Counted from the first letter of the stretch, positions 1 to 11,317 are shown. The stretch: 64,000 bases of DNA from Tethya wilhelma (GCA_964030475.1 CAXIPT010000002.1:7731070-7795069); one strand, 5' to 3'. Notes: generated by a model from the sequence alone, not told the origin. Numbers and translations are program-made.

Positions 1-469
1 GTAACTGAGTACCTACAGAAGCATCAGAAAAGAGTCTCACAGATTTGTCACATGGAGTAAGTACTGCTAACAAAGATGACCCATATTGATCACACTCCAT
101 GGTAGTCACTTGATCATAAGAGATTGTCGTAGAGCTACAACTGTATGAATGATCGTGCAATATCTGGCGTCTTCTGTCATCACGGGTTAGATACACTTTT
201 GAAGGAGTTGGTTTTCGAACCGGTAGCTTCCTTTGACACCACTGAAACACTGTAGGGATGTCATGATTGCTTCTTTTTTTGGATCCAGCAAAGTGAGCAC
301 TGCAGATTCTGGTATGCTTACTAACATTGCTTAGTGATAGCTTTGTGGCAGTCAACCAACGCCTCAAGCGTTCTTCATTCTTGAATGGGAGTGAATAGAA
401 TGATATATGTTTGCATTCTGGTTTGCTTGAATGGTTGTTACACCCTGAAACTGCACAAGAGTTAGGCAT
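1..469 (-). CDS. THAP-type zinc-finger protein, N-terminal part (runs off window)
   Basis: An open frame starts at the ATG at 469-467 and stays open to base 1, so about 156 residues are visible and the C-terminus lies outside. Residues 1-75 match the THAP DNA-binding domain. They have Cys5, Cys10, Cys56 and His59 in C2CH spacing, an aromatic-rich strand, the LPF motif near residue 27, Trp38, and Phe60 just after the last zinc ligand. Residues 76-156 are basic then Ser/Thr-rich without a recognised fold. THAP domains are zinc-dependent, sequence-specific DNA-binding modules found in nuclear regulators and in P-element-type transposases. The rest of the protein is missing, so host factor or transposon protein cannot be decided. 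No lesion is seen. Confidence 0.85.
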   Translation of the reverse strand, partial: MPNSCAVSGCNNHSSKPECKHISFYSLPFKNEERLRRWLTATKLSLSNVSKHTRICSAHFAGSKKRSNHDIPTVFQWCQRKLPVRKPTPSKVYLTRDDRRRQILHDHSYSCSSTTISYDQVTTMECDQYGSSLLAVLTPCDKSVRLFSDASVGTQL

Positions 470-880
470 TCCCTGCTGTCAATGAAATTCATAGTAAACA
501 AACCACACAGATGTAGTAGCTAGTAATCCGTGCATGCAAGTTCATTCTAGAAGTCTTTGTGTAACTTTGTGTGTCTTTGTGGTATATGACCCAATAGTTA
601 GCTTCAAGGTCCAGTCTACGTTGCAAGCAGAATAGGCTGTGCAAAGTGCTGACTACATGCTGGTACAAAGGATGCTCCACTACAACTCCCAAAATCTGAA
701 CTGAATTCTGGTTTCCCACTTACTTTGAAGTTCTTCTGACTGTTAAACTTGGCAAAATCAGCTCACAATTTGATACAGCTGCTAGAAACCTGTGCTAAAC
801 ATGCATAAAATTCATGAAAAACCCTGTGCAAATGTTTGACCCAGAAACTGTTTCCCACCATAGCACGCGGTGGTGTGCGT
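470..880. other. intergenic, nothing recognised
   Basis: Upstream flank of the THAP gene. Any promoter would lie here, but I see no clear TATA box or other element. A short open frame on the - strand at 489-719 has no recognisable protein character. Confidence 0.5.
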
Positions 881-913
881 TATTTAGAATAATAATTATG
901 AATTCGGTCCATT

Positions 914-1415
914 GTACGTATGGCCCATTAGTGTAATACAAATATTCACACGAATAACTCTGCAAAAACTGGGCACTTGGCTCTAAAAGGCTTCCTAAGC
1001 TATATAGCTCTTTCTTTTTCTGATAAGCCTAAAAACATGGCCTATAACCATTGCCAAACTAAAATATGCAAAATCTCCAGTTTCTTCATCTTCTTCTTCT
1101 ATCTTATAATTGTGCCTCTCAGAGCACTCACTTTAAGGTAACTGGAAAACGCGGGCACGCAATAGAGACTGTACCCAGCGCTTTCGCGTTCGCATTCGTG
1201 CTCATGTCAAGTTCATTTTCGCGTGCCTGGGTTTTCCAGTTACCCCTCACTTTCAGAAGCTGATTCTTGAATGAATAAACTTGGTTTCTTTGCCTTCAAC
1301 CGCTTTTGGCATTGCAGTTATCTCTCTAGCTAATTCGCTAGACACAAGATGAAAAGCGCCTTCTCCATGTGGAAGCCATTGATTTCTATACTTATAAATA
1401 ATTTATAAGCTACCT
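914..1415 (+). repeat. dispersed repeat family A, copy 1
   Basis: Diverged copy of a repeat also present at about 18065-18445 (- orientation) and 47100-47495 (+). Shared landmarks are a GGCCCATTA-containing start, a 'CTAAAAGGCTTC' block, a 'GGCCTATAACCAT' block and a 'GCCTTCTCCAT' block, in the same order in all three. This copy is interrupted by a 111-bp MITE at 1135-1245. It has no coding capacity. Confidence 0.75.
1127..1253. mobile_element. 111-bp palindromic MITE with 8-bp target duplication
   Basis: The element at 1135-1245 has terminal inverted repeats of about 27 bp (GGTAACTGGAAAAC... and its complement ...GTTTTCCAGTTACC). It is flanked on both sides by CTCACTTT (1127-1134 and 1246-1253). 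Long TIRs with an 8-bp duplication suggest a hAT-like non-autonomous element. It is nested inside repeat family A, so it inserted after that repeat. Confidence 0.8.
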
Positions 1416-1584
1416 GGAGAACCAAGTTGACGAAACCTTTAATGTACGTTATTTAGAATTCATGTATTTCATGACTGGTACAGCTAGATTCTTCAATTTC
1501 CGCTATTACTGGATAGCTATTAGTTGCTTTAGACAATTTGCTAGGGTACGTGCAGATATTAATTATTCAGAAAAAGTAGAACAA

Positions 1585-1815
1585 ACAAGTGAAATAAACA
1601 TTATGCCGGAGAACATAGGAATGGCAAAATCGTAAAAAGTAAGCAAACAAGATAGGAATGGTGGTTAGATTGAGTGAAGAGTTCATTCTTGTGTCTACTA
1701 TGTCAAACATTAGGATAAACTCATCACTTAATCTGACCACCATTTCTATTTTCTTTGCTTACTTTTTACAATTTTGCCATTCCTATGTTCTCATTACATT
1801 TTTAATTACTTGTAC
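1585..1815. mobile_element. foldback MITE family B, copy 1
   Basis: The two ends are inverted copies of each other: 'CATAGGAATGGCAAAATCGTAAAAAG...' on the left and '...TTTTTACAATTTTGCCATTCCTATG' on the right. The centre is about 60 bp. The same family occurs at 11318-11530, 12455-12600 (partial), 17398-17655 and 47508-47765. Confidence 0.75.
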
Positions 1816-1829
1816 TATATGGACTAAAG

Positions 1830-2798
1830 GCTTTAAGCTAAACTGAAAGTGCTATATATACTTCTGATAAAGAAAGGCATTGTATCACATGAAAAGATAT
1901 GATTGTTTACTTCATGCCCATTTAATTTCATTATGGGTCTGGTTTCCTGTTTGTCCACTATTGGAGGCATATATTTAATGAAATTGTTTGTTCGGGAGTA
2001 GTAGTTTGTCGTTCAGATTCAAGAAGTGTACCTGTAAAGGAGCCGAGCGTGAATTAAGTTGAGTGCAGATGACTGTTTAAGATGTTTGATTCAAAAAACG
2101 GAGGACAAATGCAACAAAAATGCTCCTATCTTACATAGCAAATCCTAGCCTATGACCTAATCCCTATACAAAACATCAAAGAAAATAACCAATACAGGAA
2201 ATAAGAACTAAAGAAAAACCACAAGTAAAACCAAGCATTTATGCATGTCTGACCGTGTTGATCCTAGCACATACAAAATAAGGAAATAAACTCAAAAGCA
2301 TAACTAGAAAATGAACAGACATCACACATGATATTGCACAAGGAATAGCCTAGATCATAACTATAAAGAAACCATATCCTCCATTACAAATTCTTATACA
2401 CAATTTTCCTAAAAATAAATTTGCCAAATAAGTCCAATCTTTCACACTCCTTCCCCCTTCTCCTGCAGTAAACTTGTTTACTGCGACAATGAAAATGAAA
2501 TTCATTGTCTCCAATCTTGTCAACTTCGGTCTCTCCCACTTCTTCAATGTCCATTGTAAATTCACCATAGCTCCATTAACTAATCCTTGAAAATCACATT
2601 CTCTCCAATCGCACACTCTCTCAATATTACGACTGCACATCTGGCTAGTCCTAGCTTGGTCACGATCTAAAATCATGTGTCTCAAGTTCAAAAGATCCTC
2701 CATCTTTCCACTATAAATCACGATCTATCTAGCTCCTTTCACCACTCTGTCCATAATTCTTGCATCCTCTAGCTCCTTGTCTGTTTTTCCTCATCCAA
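1830..2798. other. intergenic with possible relic frame
   Basis: No gene recognised. A - strand frame at 2350-2721 has no family match that I can name. About 45 bp of it (2395-2440) recur in the opposite orientation at about 19139-19183, so it is probably part of a repeat. Confidence 0.4.
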
Positions 2799-3027
2799 AG
2801 TTAAGTTTTATGGTGTAGAAAGTAGAAGAGTACTACTGTGTGAAAATACATTCTTTGTGTCAACAATTCAAGCCTTTCCTAAGTTAAATAAAAGCCACCG
2901 TCCAAAAATGGAGGTAAATGTCCGAATAGAGAGGTTTTGGACACCACTGTATTTTGAGCCATAGCTACGAAGGACATTGTCCCCACTAATTCAATTCTAG
3001 GTATGTTGCTAAGGAAGAGTAGTATAA
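2799..3027 (+). repeat. dispersed repeat C, copy 1
   Basis: About 230 bp nearly identical to 20163-20396 and in the same orientation, from 'AAGTTAAGTTTTATGG' to 'GGAAGAGTAGTA'. Differences are a few substitutions and a short indel. It is non-coding and probably a recently mobile non-autonomous element; no ends or target duplication were identified. Confidence 0.8.
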
Positions 3028-3221
3028 TTATATGATAGGAATACAAATAGTCATGCTTACTGTATTAGCTAAAAATGGTGTCCGAATATAGGTTGTGTCC
3101 GACAATAGATTACTTACTCTAATTATTTCTAGGGCTAATTTTCTTTGTATAATGGTCACATTGTGTATAGAGATTTTGTTATTCTAAAAATAATTGCACC
3201 ATCAGAATTATTGCCTAATTG

Positions 3222-3795
3222 CCAGGCTCCCTCTCCAGATAAAAAGTGGAAGCGAGCAAAAGAAAGAGGGAGCCTGGTATCTAAAATCACATGTATGCAT
3301 GACATCAATTGTTGCTAAACAATAAATGCATCAGCATGGCAGTTAGAATAATAATTTCAAACTCTCAGTTCTATGCACATATGCAACATTTGCGATCGCT
3401 GAGGACTATGTACAAGCCGCTACAAAACTTGTAAATAAAGGTAGTTCAATATCTATCTGAGCCTATGCCCACACTTTAGATTGGAGTTTTATTTGAATTA
3501 AACATTGGAAAATAGCGGTAGATTGTGTATTTGTAGCAGAAACAGCAAGCAGATGGCAGAAAGAGCATTAAACTGTTCAAAATTAGCACTGACAACCTGG
3601 CAACTTGAATGGTCATGCATTATATTTTTACCAGTATTATAGAGCGTCAGGAAGTTAGCTAGGCTAAGATATCAAACGCTGCATGTATCCCCGGGCACCA
3701 ATCACCCTTCCCATGTGATTTAGATACCAGGCTCTCTCTCTCTCCTTATCAGCTAGTAGGTGTTGACTTACAGAGAGGAATGCATGAGGCTACAT
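3222..3795. mobile_element. hairpin-ended MITE (AGGCTCCC family), in duplication unit 1
   Basis: The left end is a hairpin (3222-3277: CCAGGCTCCCTCTC paired with GAGGGAGCCTGG), followed by TATCTAAAATCACATG. The right end carries the inverted copy, CATGTGATTTAGATACCAGGCTCTC, from 3711. The layout matches the MULE-type element at 24118-24776. An identical copy lies at 5416-5989 in unit 2. Confidence 0.7.
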
Positions 3796-3828
3796 AAGCA
3801 TTTGATCAAAGTCTTAATGTTGGTAACT

Positions 3829-4643
3829 CAAGGTTAGTGTATTTTGAGTGCTATCGCTTATTTAATTAGTGAATCGTGAAGGGGTGTGTCCAAGATTTCT
3901 ATATCAAAATATACAATTGAAAATAAAAGTGTTCAAGAGGTGCTGGAGATCATTTTCTTGCAAAAACTAGCGACTGGAAGTTGTCTTTGAAAAAGTGACC
4001 GGAAATTAGACCACATCAAAGCACTTTAAACCATTCTATGAAAACCGCGGACCGCAGGCACTTAAGTGCAGTAAGTTTGCAGGATGGCTAGCAGAGAGTG
4101 TGTGCTAGCTGTGACTTTGAAGCTTGTTGGACGTATCCAACCAAGCGTGTGTTAAGTGTGATTGACTTTTACCCCTCTGCCACATAGGTGAATTTAAAGT
4201 GAGTCTATACAGGAAAAGTTGAATTTGACAGGGCTGTATAAAATCCATTTTTCTTCCCTGGTGGAGAGGAGAGAGATCTAGAGGCAGTGATGTATGTGAG
4301 CTTGTAGGATGTTTGTGTGTCTTGAATTATCATGCTGAGTTTTTGACTGGGTGGGAGCAGTTTTCCTGTTTACTTTTTTATATTTTTTTTCAACGTACGT
4401 TTTTTTGTTCATCTGTTGTCTTTCAAGCCGCCTGGTAGTTGTTCCTTGTGAGTGAGTGGCAATGGCAGGAAAATCCATTTTAGAGAGCTACAAAAATTGA
4501 CCTTTGACTCTTTTGAGCAACAATCAGCCATTTTGAGACCAAATCCTCTCGGCTTTGAGATAGTATCGAGAGTGTCTATGAGCCTATGAATATCATTACT
4601 GTTTTATTTTGATCACTGCCCACTCAAAATCCTCTAACCTTAA
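3829..4643 (+). mobile_element. TIR element family D, in duplication unit 1
   Basis: Ends are inverted repeats of the type AAGGTTAGNGNATTTTGAGTG. The interior has no convincing coding capacity. The same element is found at 6023-6837 (unit 2) and inverted at 45722-46615. The shared interior includes the stretch that gives a spurious 66-residue frame on the other strand. Confidence 0.75.
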
Positions 4644-4843
4644 GCTTGTTTGTTAGAGTTGTATTGGATTCGATTATTTCTTTGAACTTCGTGCCTATAG
4701 AAATGTAATGTGGTCTATTTGACTTCCTGTATAATATTATTATAAGCAAATCATGTTTGAAAATTTGTTCAGTTCTGACGCAGTTGTATATGTAAATTTA
4801 CAAACAATTCAACTTGTTAGTGTTACAATTAGGAAAATTGATA

Positions 4844-5105
4844 ATGGATAAAGGATGCATCTTTTTGATATGTCAGAGTGTGATTTTAGTGCTTGTTGCT
4901 GATTCTGTATGGAGTGATCCGGCTGCTTCATTCGATCCCTGTAGATTTCAACTCGGTCAGGTTAATGCTAATGGATACTCAGACAATCTTTCTTGTGCAA
5001 GGCTTGATGGTGTCTTGAGTTGTTTTTCACGGGCAGAATTGTGTAACAACATTCGTCTTTGTCCTGGTGGCATGGATGAGGGAGACAACCTTGTTGCATT
5101 AGACT
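4844..5105 (+). CDS. first exon of secreted cysteine-rich (LDLa-like) protein, unit 1
   Basis: Starts at ATG 4844. The first ~24 residues have a hydrophobic core (FLICQSVILVLVA) typical of a signal peptide. A region with six cysteines follows, ending in a CPGGMDEGDN motif that resembles the acidic calcium-binding end of an LDL-receptor class A module. The frame leaves the exon after one base of a codon at 5105, directly before a GTAAGA donor, so this is a phase-1 exon. It is identical to 7038-7299. It could splice over unit 2 to the LDLa exon at 7529, making it an alternative first exon, or it may be an assembly copy. Function is not inferable beyond a secreted or membrane-anchored extracellular protein. 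Confidence 0.65.
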
Positions 5106-5243
5106 GTAAGACCAATAAACTCATAATTATTTTGTTTATGTTTGCTCACCATCATGAGGTTGATATGTTCATGCTAATTATTGTAATGATTAATTATGAA
5201 TTCAAATGTCAGTGTTTGTGCCATTTGTAGAGTAAATATAATG

Positions 5244-7433
5244 GTCATGCTTACTGTATTAGCTAAAAATGGTGTCCGAATATAGGTTGTGTCCGACAAT
5301 AGATTACTTACTCTAATTATTTCTAGGGCTAATTTTCTTTGTATAATGGTCACATTGTGTATAGAGATTTTGTTATTCTAAAAATAATTGCACCATCAGA
5401 ATTATTGCCTAATTGCCAGGCTCCCTCTCCAGATAAAAAGTGGAAGCGAGCAAAAGAAAGAGGGAGCCTGGTATCTAAAATCACATGTATGCATGACATC
5501 AATTGTTGCTAAACAATAAATGCATCAGCATGGCAGTTAGAATAATAATTTCAAACTCTCAGTTCTATGCACATATGCAACATTTGCGATCGCTGAGGAC
5601 TATGTACAAGCCGCTACAAAACTTGTAAATAAAGGTAGTTCAATATCTATCTGAGCCTATGCCCACACTTTAGATTGGAGTTTTATTTGAATTAAACATT
5701 GGAAAATAGCGGTAGATTGTGTATTTGTAGCAGAAACAGCAAGCAGATGGCAGAAAGAGCATTAAACTGTTCAAAATTAGCACTGACAACCTGGCAACTT
5801 GAATGGTCATGCATTATATTTTTACCAGTATTATAGAGCGTCAGGAAGTTAGCTAGGCTAAGATATCAAACGCTGCATGTATCCCCGGGCACCAATCACC
5901 CTTCCCATGTGATTTAGATACCAGGCTCTCTCTCTCTCCTTATCAGCTAGTAGGTGTTGACTTACAGAGAGGAATGCATGAGGCTACATAAGCATTTGAT
6001 CAAAGTCTTAATGTTGGTAACTCAAGGTTAGTGTATTTTGAGTGCTATCGCTTATTTAATTAGTGAATCGTGAAGGGGTGTGTCCAAGATTTCTATATCA
6101 AAATATACAATTGAAAATAAAAGTGTTCAAGAGGTGCTGGAGATCATTTTCTTGCAAAAACTAGCGACTGGAAGTTGTCTTTGAAAAAGTGACCGGAAAT
6201 TAGACCACATCAAAGCACTTTAAACCATTCTATGAAAACCGCGGACCGCAGGCACTTAAGTGCAGTAAGTTTGCAGGATGGCTAGCAGAGAGTGTGTGCT
6301 AGCTGTGACTTTGAAGCTTGTTGGACGTATCCAACCAAGCGTGTGTTAAGTGTGATTGACTTTTACCCCTCTGCCACATAGGTGAATTTAAAGTGAGTCT
6401 ATACAGGAAAAGTTGAATTTGACAGGGCTGTATAAAATCCATTTTTCTTCCCTGGTGGAGAGGAGAGAGATCTAGAGGCAGTGATGTATGTGAGCTTGTA
6501 GGATGTTTGTGTGTCTTGAATTATCATGCTGAGTTTTTGACTGGGTGGGAGCAGTTTTCCTGTTTACTTTTTTATATTTTTTTTCAACGTACGTTTTTTT
6601 GTTCATCTGTTGTCTTTCAAGCCGCCTGGTAGTTGTTCCTTGTGAGTGAGTGGCAATGGCAGGAAAATCCATTTTAGAGAGCTACAAAAATTGACCTTTG
6701 ACTCTTTTGAGCAACAATCAGCCATTTTGAGACCAAATCCTCTCGGCTTTGAGATAGTATCGAGAGTGTCTATGAGCCTATGAATATCATTACTGTTTTA
6801 TTTTGATCACTGCCCACTCAAAATCCTCTAACCTTAAGCTTGTTTGTTAGAGTTGTATTGGATTCGATTATTTCTTTGAACTTCGTGCCTATAGAAATGT
6901 AATGTGGTCTATTTGACTTCCTGTATAATATTATTATAAGCAAATCATGTTTGAAAATTTGTTCAGTTCTGACGCAGTTGTATATGTAAATTTACAAACA
7001 ATTCAACTTGTTAGTGTTACAATTAGGAAAATTGATAATGGATAAAGGATGCATCTTTTTGATATGTCAGAGTGTGATTTTAGTGCTTGTTGCTGATTCT
7101 GTATGGAGTGATCCGGCTGCTTCATTCGATCCCTGTAGATTTCAACTCGGTCAGGTTAATGCTAATGGATACTCAGACAATCTTTCTTGTGCAAGGCTTG
7201 ATGGTGTCTTGAGTTGTTTTTCACGGGCAGAATTGTGTAACAACATTCGTCTTTGTCCTGGTGGCATGGATGAGGGAGACAACCTTGTTGCATTAGACTG
7301 TAAGACCAATAAACTCATAATTATTTTGTTTATGTTTGCTCACCATCATGAGGTTGATATGTTCATGCTAATTATTGTAATGATTAATTATGAATTCAAA
7401 TGTCAGTGTTTGTGCCATTTGTAGAGTAAATAT
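5244..7433 (+). repeat. 2,194-bp tandem duplication, unit 2
   Basis: Second copy of the unit at 3050-5239, separated by a few bases (5240-5243). The copy at 5416-5989 is the hairpin-ended MITE and the copy at 6023-6837 is TIR element D. Downstream of 7433 the sequence becomes unique and continues into the LDLa exon. Confidence 0.95.
7038..7299 (+). CDS. first exon of secreted cysteine-rich (LDLa-like) protein, unit 2
   Basis: Identical to the unit-1 exon: signal peptide from ATG 7038, six cysteines, an acidic DEGDN motif and a GTAAGA donor after 7299 in phase 1. The last base, T, plus the first two bases of the exon at 7529 (GT) make a Cys codon, so the reading frame crosses the junction cleanly into an LDLa module. 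This exon is the nearest partner of the downstream exons and therefore the best candidate for the real gene start. Confidence 0.75.
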
Positions 7434-7528
7434 GCAATCGTATTAAATTCAATGCCACAATTAAATTGCAAAGTTGGAATAATTAATCTTGCACTATAGA
7501 AGATATACTGTAGCTTGTATGCTTGCAG

Positions 7529-7663
7529 GTGGAGGTGAACTCAGTGGTGTGGGATCAGATGTATTTGTGTGCACACCCGGAGAATATGTTGGTCTTTCTT
7601 CTCTCTGTGATGGCTTTGCAGATTGTTCAAATGGTGATGATGAAACAACAACACTTTGTGAAA
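7529..7663 (+). CDS. LDL-receptor class A module exon
   Basis: Preceded by a CTTGCAG acceptor and followed by a GTAAAT donor after 7663, phase 1 at both ends. It encodes a Cys-rich module, with VFVCTPGEYVGLSSLCDGF followed by ADCSNGDDE and a final Cys. That is the LDLa signature of paired Asp/Glu calcium ligands between the last cysteines. LDLa modules bind calcium and ligands in extracellular proteins. Phase 1-1 symmetry is the usual state for shuffled extracellular modules. It joins in frame with 7038-7299 upstream and with either 11723-11820 or 13781-13933 downstream. Confidence 0.75.
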
Positions 7664-7771
7664 GTAAATCAAAAATTTTATATAGAAATCCACACTAAGG
7701 AAAAATAATTGTGAAAAATTTATGATAAACTTGTGAACAAACATACGCAAGGCAGCTTAAAAATTGGTATA

Positions 7772-8508
7772 AATGAAGGCACCAAGGTGCTTAACCCTTG
7801 GTGCCCTACCAATACAATACATTGTCACCCATGACAATCTAGCTGCAGTACGATGAACAGTGGGCCCAGCAGAGGATACTAGCTACAGTTATATTATAAC
7901 TGTGGATGCCCCGCGGACCAGGAGGCTCAGTGGCACCAGCCGCAGACTGACTGGCTACACAGAGAATATTGGTCATTAACAATTATCTGATTATCTGTAT
8001 ATTAACTGCAAAGATATAGTCAGACTACTAGCTGGCAAGTTCACACGACATGATTTATCATTCTATCATCAGCTCTGTCATGCCTTAGATTCCAAACATG
8101 AGCTTATAATATGCAAAACAGCATGATTAATAAGAGTATAGTGTTATTGCTTGCTAATGTTTACCTACAAAGTAAGTTAGTTGCCCCTCAACTTCTGCAT
8201 GCTTCACTGGGCATCGTTTAATCAATTCTAACACACGCTAAGAAATGGGAATGATTCGCAGGTGTGGCCTCGAAGCGTAGTACTTAGAGAGCCTCAGATC
8301 TTTGGAACTACAAGGTTTTGTTGGAATGCTACATGTAATTTTTTTAGATAATATTGATTATTTTACCTTAGTATGCCGCTTTTGAAGACTGGGCCTTCCG
8401 TTCTTGAGATATAGAGTGCACAAAAAATCTGTCAGACAGACAGACATACAAAACGACTACCGTAACCCTTGCTGCGCACGCGTGTACCAAGGGTGTACCA
8501 AGGGTTAT
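7772..8508 (+). mobile_element. TIR element family E, copy 1
   Basis: Begins with GGCACCAAGGTGCTTAACCCTTGG and ends with CCAAGGGTTA, so the ends form a short inverted repeat (TAACCCTTGG). The interior includes AGACAGACAGACATAC near the right end. A shorter, diverged copy with the same ends lies at 13023-13510, and a similar end is seen at 47041-47060. No coding capacity. Confidence 0.7.
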
Positions 8509-8826
8509 TACTTTGTACAATCATAGAAAATAATCTGTCTCTTGAAATTCACCTTAGTGTTCATAATTATAACAAGTACTAAAAATTAAATTTTCATAAT
8601 AGTATGTGTAGTGATGCTGTGAAACAAGCCAAGAATCTGAATTTAGACACATGATTACACCTTGAAAAAAATGATGATACACTTTATACTCGACAACTGA
8701 ATATTATTCGACCCGTAATACTATGACATGTAAAGCAGTTATCAGCCCAAATTAAAAAAGCATTGGATTGTTTCATTGCTTTTACAATTTCTACACTGTT
8801 ATTCTTACTACTTGCAGTTGGAATAA

Positions 8827-8855
8827 TTGGGGCGAGCCTGAGCAAGCCCTACATT
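8827..8855 (+). mobile_element. solitary Helitron 5' terminus
   Basis: TTGGGGCGAGCCTGAGC followed by AAGCCCTACAT matches the 5' ends of the Helitrons at 30826, 32623 and 16870 (-). No matching 3' end (inverted CTCGCCCC block, hairpin, CTAG) was found downstream, so the element is decayed or truncated. Confidence 0.5.
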
Positions 8856-8894
8856 TGTGAGTAGGTTGGCTCTGCTGGTTCGTTGTCGTTGTAT

Positions 8895-9420
8895 GCTCGA
8901 TAATCAAAGACTTTGATCTTCAGCTTCTAGACCATGTGCATGTGATCGTCCACGTGGCAGTGCTACATTAGTGCATACTAGTGTGTAAGCTGAGTGAGTG
9001 AAGTACTGCTAGCTACTCAGCATTTTGTAAGTTTCATTTATGCTCAACCTGTTGATATATAAATATAGACATAGCAAAGGTGTTTGCTTCATTAAGTGCA
9101 GCGCTATGAACATTGCCAATGAGCACTAGTGGGCTGGCCTAATCTATGATGGCTTATCATCAAAGACTCTGACCTTCAATCAGCTTCGAGACCATGTCCA
9201 CATGATCGTCCACGTGGCAGTGCAGATTGAGCCCGCACGAGTGCTTGCTGACTGAAAGCAGAGTGAAGTACTGCTAGCTACTCAGCATTTTTTCATTTAT
9301 GCTCAACCTGTGGATATATGAATAATAGACATAGCAGATACAGGTGTTTGCCCCAGCGCTATGAACATTATTATATATTGCCAATGAGTATCAGTGGGCT
9401 GGCCTAATCAATGATCGCTA
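8895..9420 (+). repeat. diverged tandem duplication, ~255-bp units
   Basis: 8895-9150 and 9152-9420 are two diverged copies. Both contain 'GATCGTCCACGTGGCAGTGC', 'GAAGTACTGCTAGCTACTCA' and 'GGGCTGGCCTAAT' in the same order. Non-coding. Confidence 0.8.
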
Positions 9421-10335
9421 GCTTAGCTGTATAACTTTGATAGTGTTATGTTTAATAGCAAGATGCCTGGCATGCAGTCAGTTAACAAATTATTAGCAGC
9501 ATAATTATGCAGAAAACTCACACACTAAGGTATATGGGTATTGTATCAGCTGCTTTTCCTTTCATGGTAACCATAGTACAAGGATCTTTAAACACCTCAT
9601 ATATGCCACTGAGCTACTAGAGATAAAACTCGTGACCATGCACTTGATATGGGGTGCATGCTTTTCAACTCAAGCTGTTAGCTGACTGCATGATGAGAAA
9701 CACATAGACAGAGCTGCTACATATTGGCCACTAGATGTACAAGCAAGGATTTTAAAGTTAGATATTATCTATGATGCTATGCAGGTTCACTTGTAAAAAG
9801 TATATGGTATCTCATTATTCACGACAGGAACACTTTGCCCCACCACAAATTATGGGGATACACTTAATCCCACTGGAAATTTATCCTGGGAATGCATGCA
9901 CTGGAGAAACATATATTTCAATAACACCAGCAAAGATCAGAGTGCTGTAGCCAGGCCATGATCAATCATGAATTGTGGATGATTTGCAACTGTTTCTCTC
10001 TAGTATCCGAGTCTTCTTACCTTTTCCTTGCATAACTAAAACCAGAAGTATAATCTACTCTTGCTCACCAAAGCATAGGTGCTCATGCTCGAGCAGCAAT
10101 AATTTTACCAGAACAAAATTGCAATCCAAGGCCATCACACTAGAACTAATTGCATTCATAAAGTGTGACTGAATCATACATAATTGTTTATTTATATATT
10201 ATGTAAACACTTGCAGGCAAATTTAACTGAACCATATTCTTATTATGTATACGTCACGACTAGATGCTGCTTGCTAAGGCACTCAATATAATGACTGTAA
10301 TACACACACGCACACATGAAGTTAACCATTAATGG
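9421..10335. other. intergenic, nothing recognised
   Basis: AT-rich sequence with only short random frames. No repeat family or gene identified. Confidence 0.5.
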
Positions 10336-10336
10336 A

Positions 10337-10620
10337 TAGCAATAAGCTGTGGCAACTCTGCTCAATAGTGAAGTAGTACAATACATATATAGTTGGAAGG
10401 TAAGATTGGTAGATATAACCCTGACTCATTCAACAGTGCCGTACTATTCAATGATACAATAATACTGTTTTGACAAGTACAATACATACTTTTGACAAGT
10501 ATCATGCATACTGGCATAGTTGGAAGTTAAGATCCTCAGCATGATTGGGTAGATAACTCCAGTAAGCTGTGGTAACCCTGCTCAATAGTATAGTAGTACT
10601 GTTTTGACAAGTACAATAGA
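10337..10620 (+). repeat. diverged tandem repeat, ~222-bp spacing
   Basis: The block 'AAGCTGTGGNAACNCTGCTCAATAGT' recurs at about 10341 and 10563. Between them 'GTTTTGACAAGTACAATA' recurs and 'AGTTGGAAG' occurs twice. This is an imperfect short tandem array. Confidence 0.65.
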
Positions 10621-11310
10621 TACAGCAAAATGGTAGATAATCAAAAAAATGTCTAAAACTTCATTAAAGTGACAGTCTTATAAGGAAGTTTTGCTAGTCT
10701 ACTTTCTGCTTGCCTTCAAGTGTATGCATGGTCTGAAGCTATAAATGGGGACAGTAAAATCCCCAGTTTGGTGGCCTGTTTTTCTCTATAAGGACTGTTG
10801 AAACATGTAAGAGGAGGAAAAGTTCTGGAAAGGTTTACCATGAAAGTTCAGCAAAACAGCTCAAAAGTGAAATCTCCCTCTGTATTGCTTGTAATTTACC
10901 AGCTACTTCAATTAATGCCTCTCTGCTGTAAGTCATGAGAAATTATTAATCTTAGAAAGCTGCTAGTCATTGAAAAAGCAGAGTTCAATCGATTATAGCA
11001 CAACCAGCTCCCAGGCAGCTTACGAAATAACACAGCCTTGTAAGGGTCATCGATTAGAGTTGTGTAAATGGGTTAAGATTAATGGTGACCAATCATGAAT
11101 GCATGGGTGAAAACTTTGGTGACACCTTAAGGTTAGAGGTTTTTGCAGCAGTTGGTGACTCAATTTGCCTGTGCTTCATTCCAATATTTAACTATATGAT
11201 TTCAGTATGTTTGCTACACTTGGCTCAGCGTAGTCAGCTCATTACTTATGGGCAGGATGCATGAATAAGTGCAATATGTACAAGGGCAAACTCAAAAGTA
11301 AAAAACTGAA
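10621..11310. other. intergenic, nothing recognised
   Basis: No coding or repeat signal that I can support. Confidence 0.5.
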
Positions 11311-11317
11311 CAAATCA

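Larger units (their letters stand above)
3050..5239 (+). repeat. 2,194-bp tandem duplication, unit 1
   Basis: The sequence from 3050 to about 5239 repeats, with no difference seen, at 5244 to about 7433 (offset 2,194). Each unit holds a MULE-type MITE, a TIR element (family D) and the first exon of a secreted cysteine-rich gene. Total identity over more than 2 kb of non-coding AT-rich DNA means either a very recent duplication or an assembly artefact. Confidence 0.95.

Noticed and set aside
2350..2721. 123-residue protein (-)
   Set aside because: Part of its sequence recurs in inverse orientation at 19.1 kb, so it is probably repeat-derived; no domain recognised.
4278..4478. 66-residue basic protein (-), repeated at 6472-6672
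   Set aside because: Lies inside the TIR element duplicated with the tandem unit; no protein character and the third copy of the element does not keep the frame.
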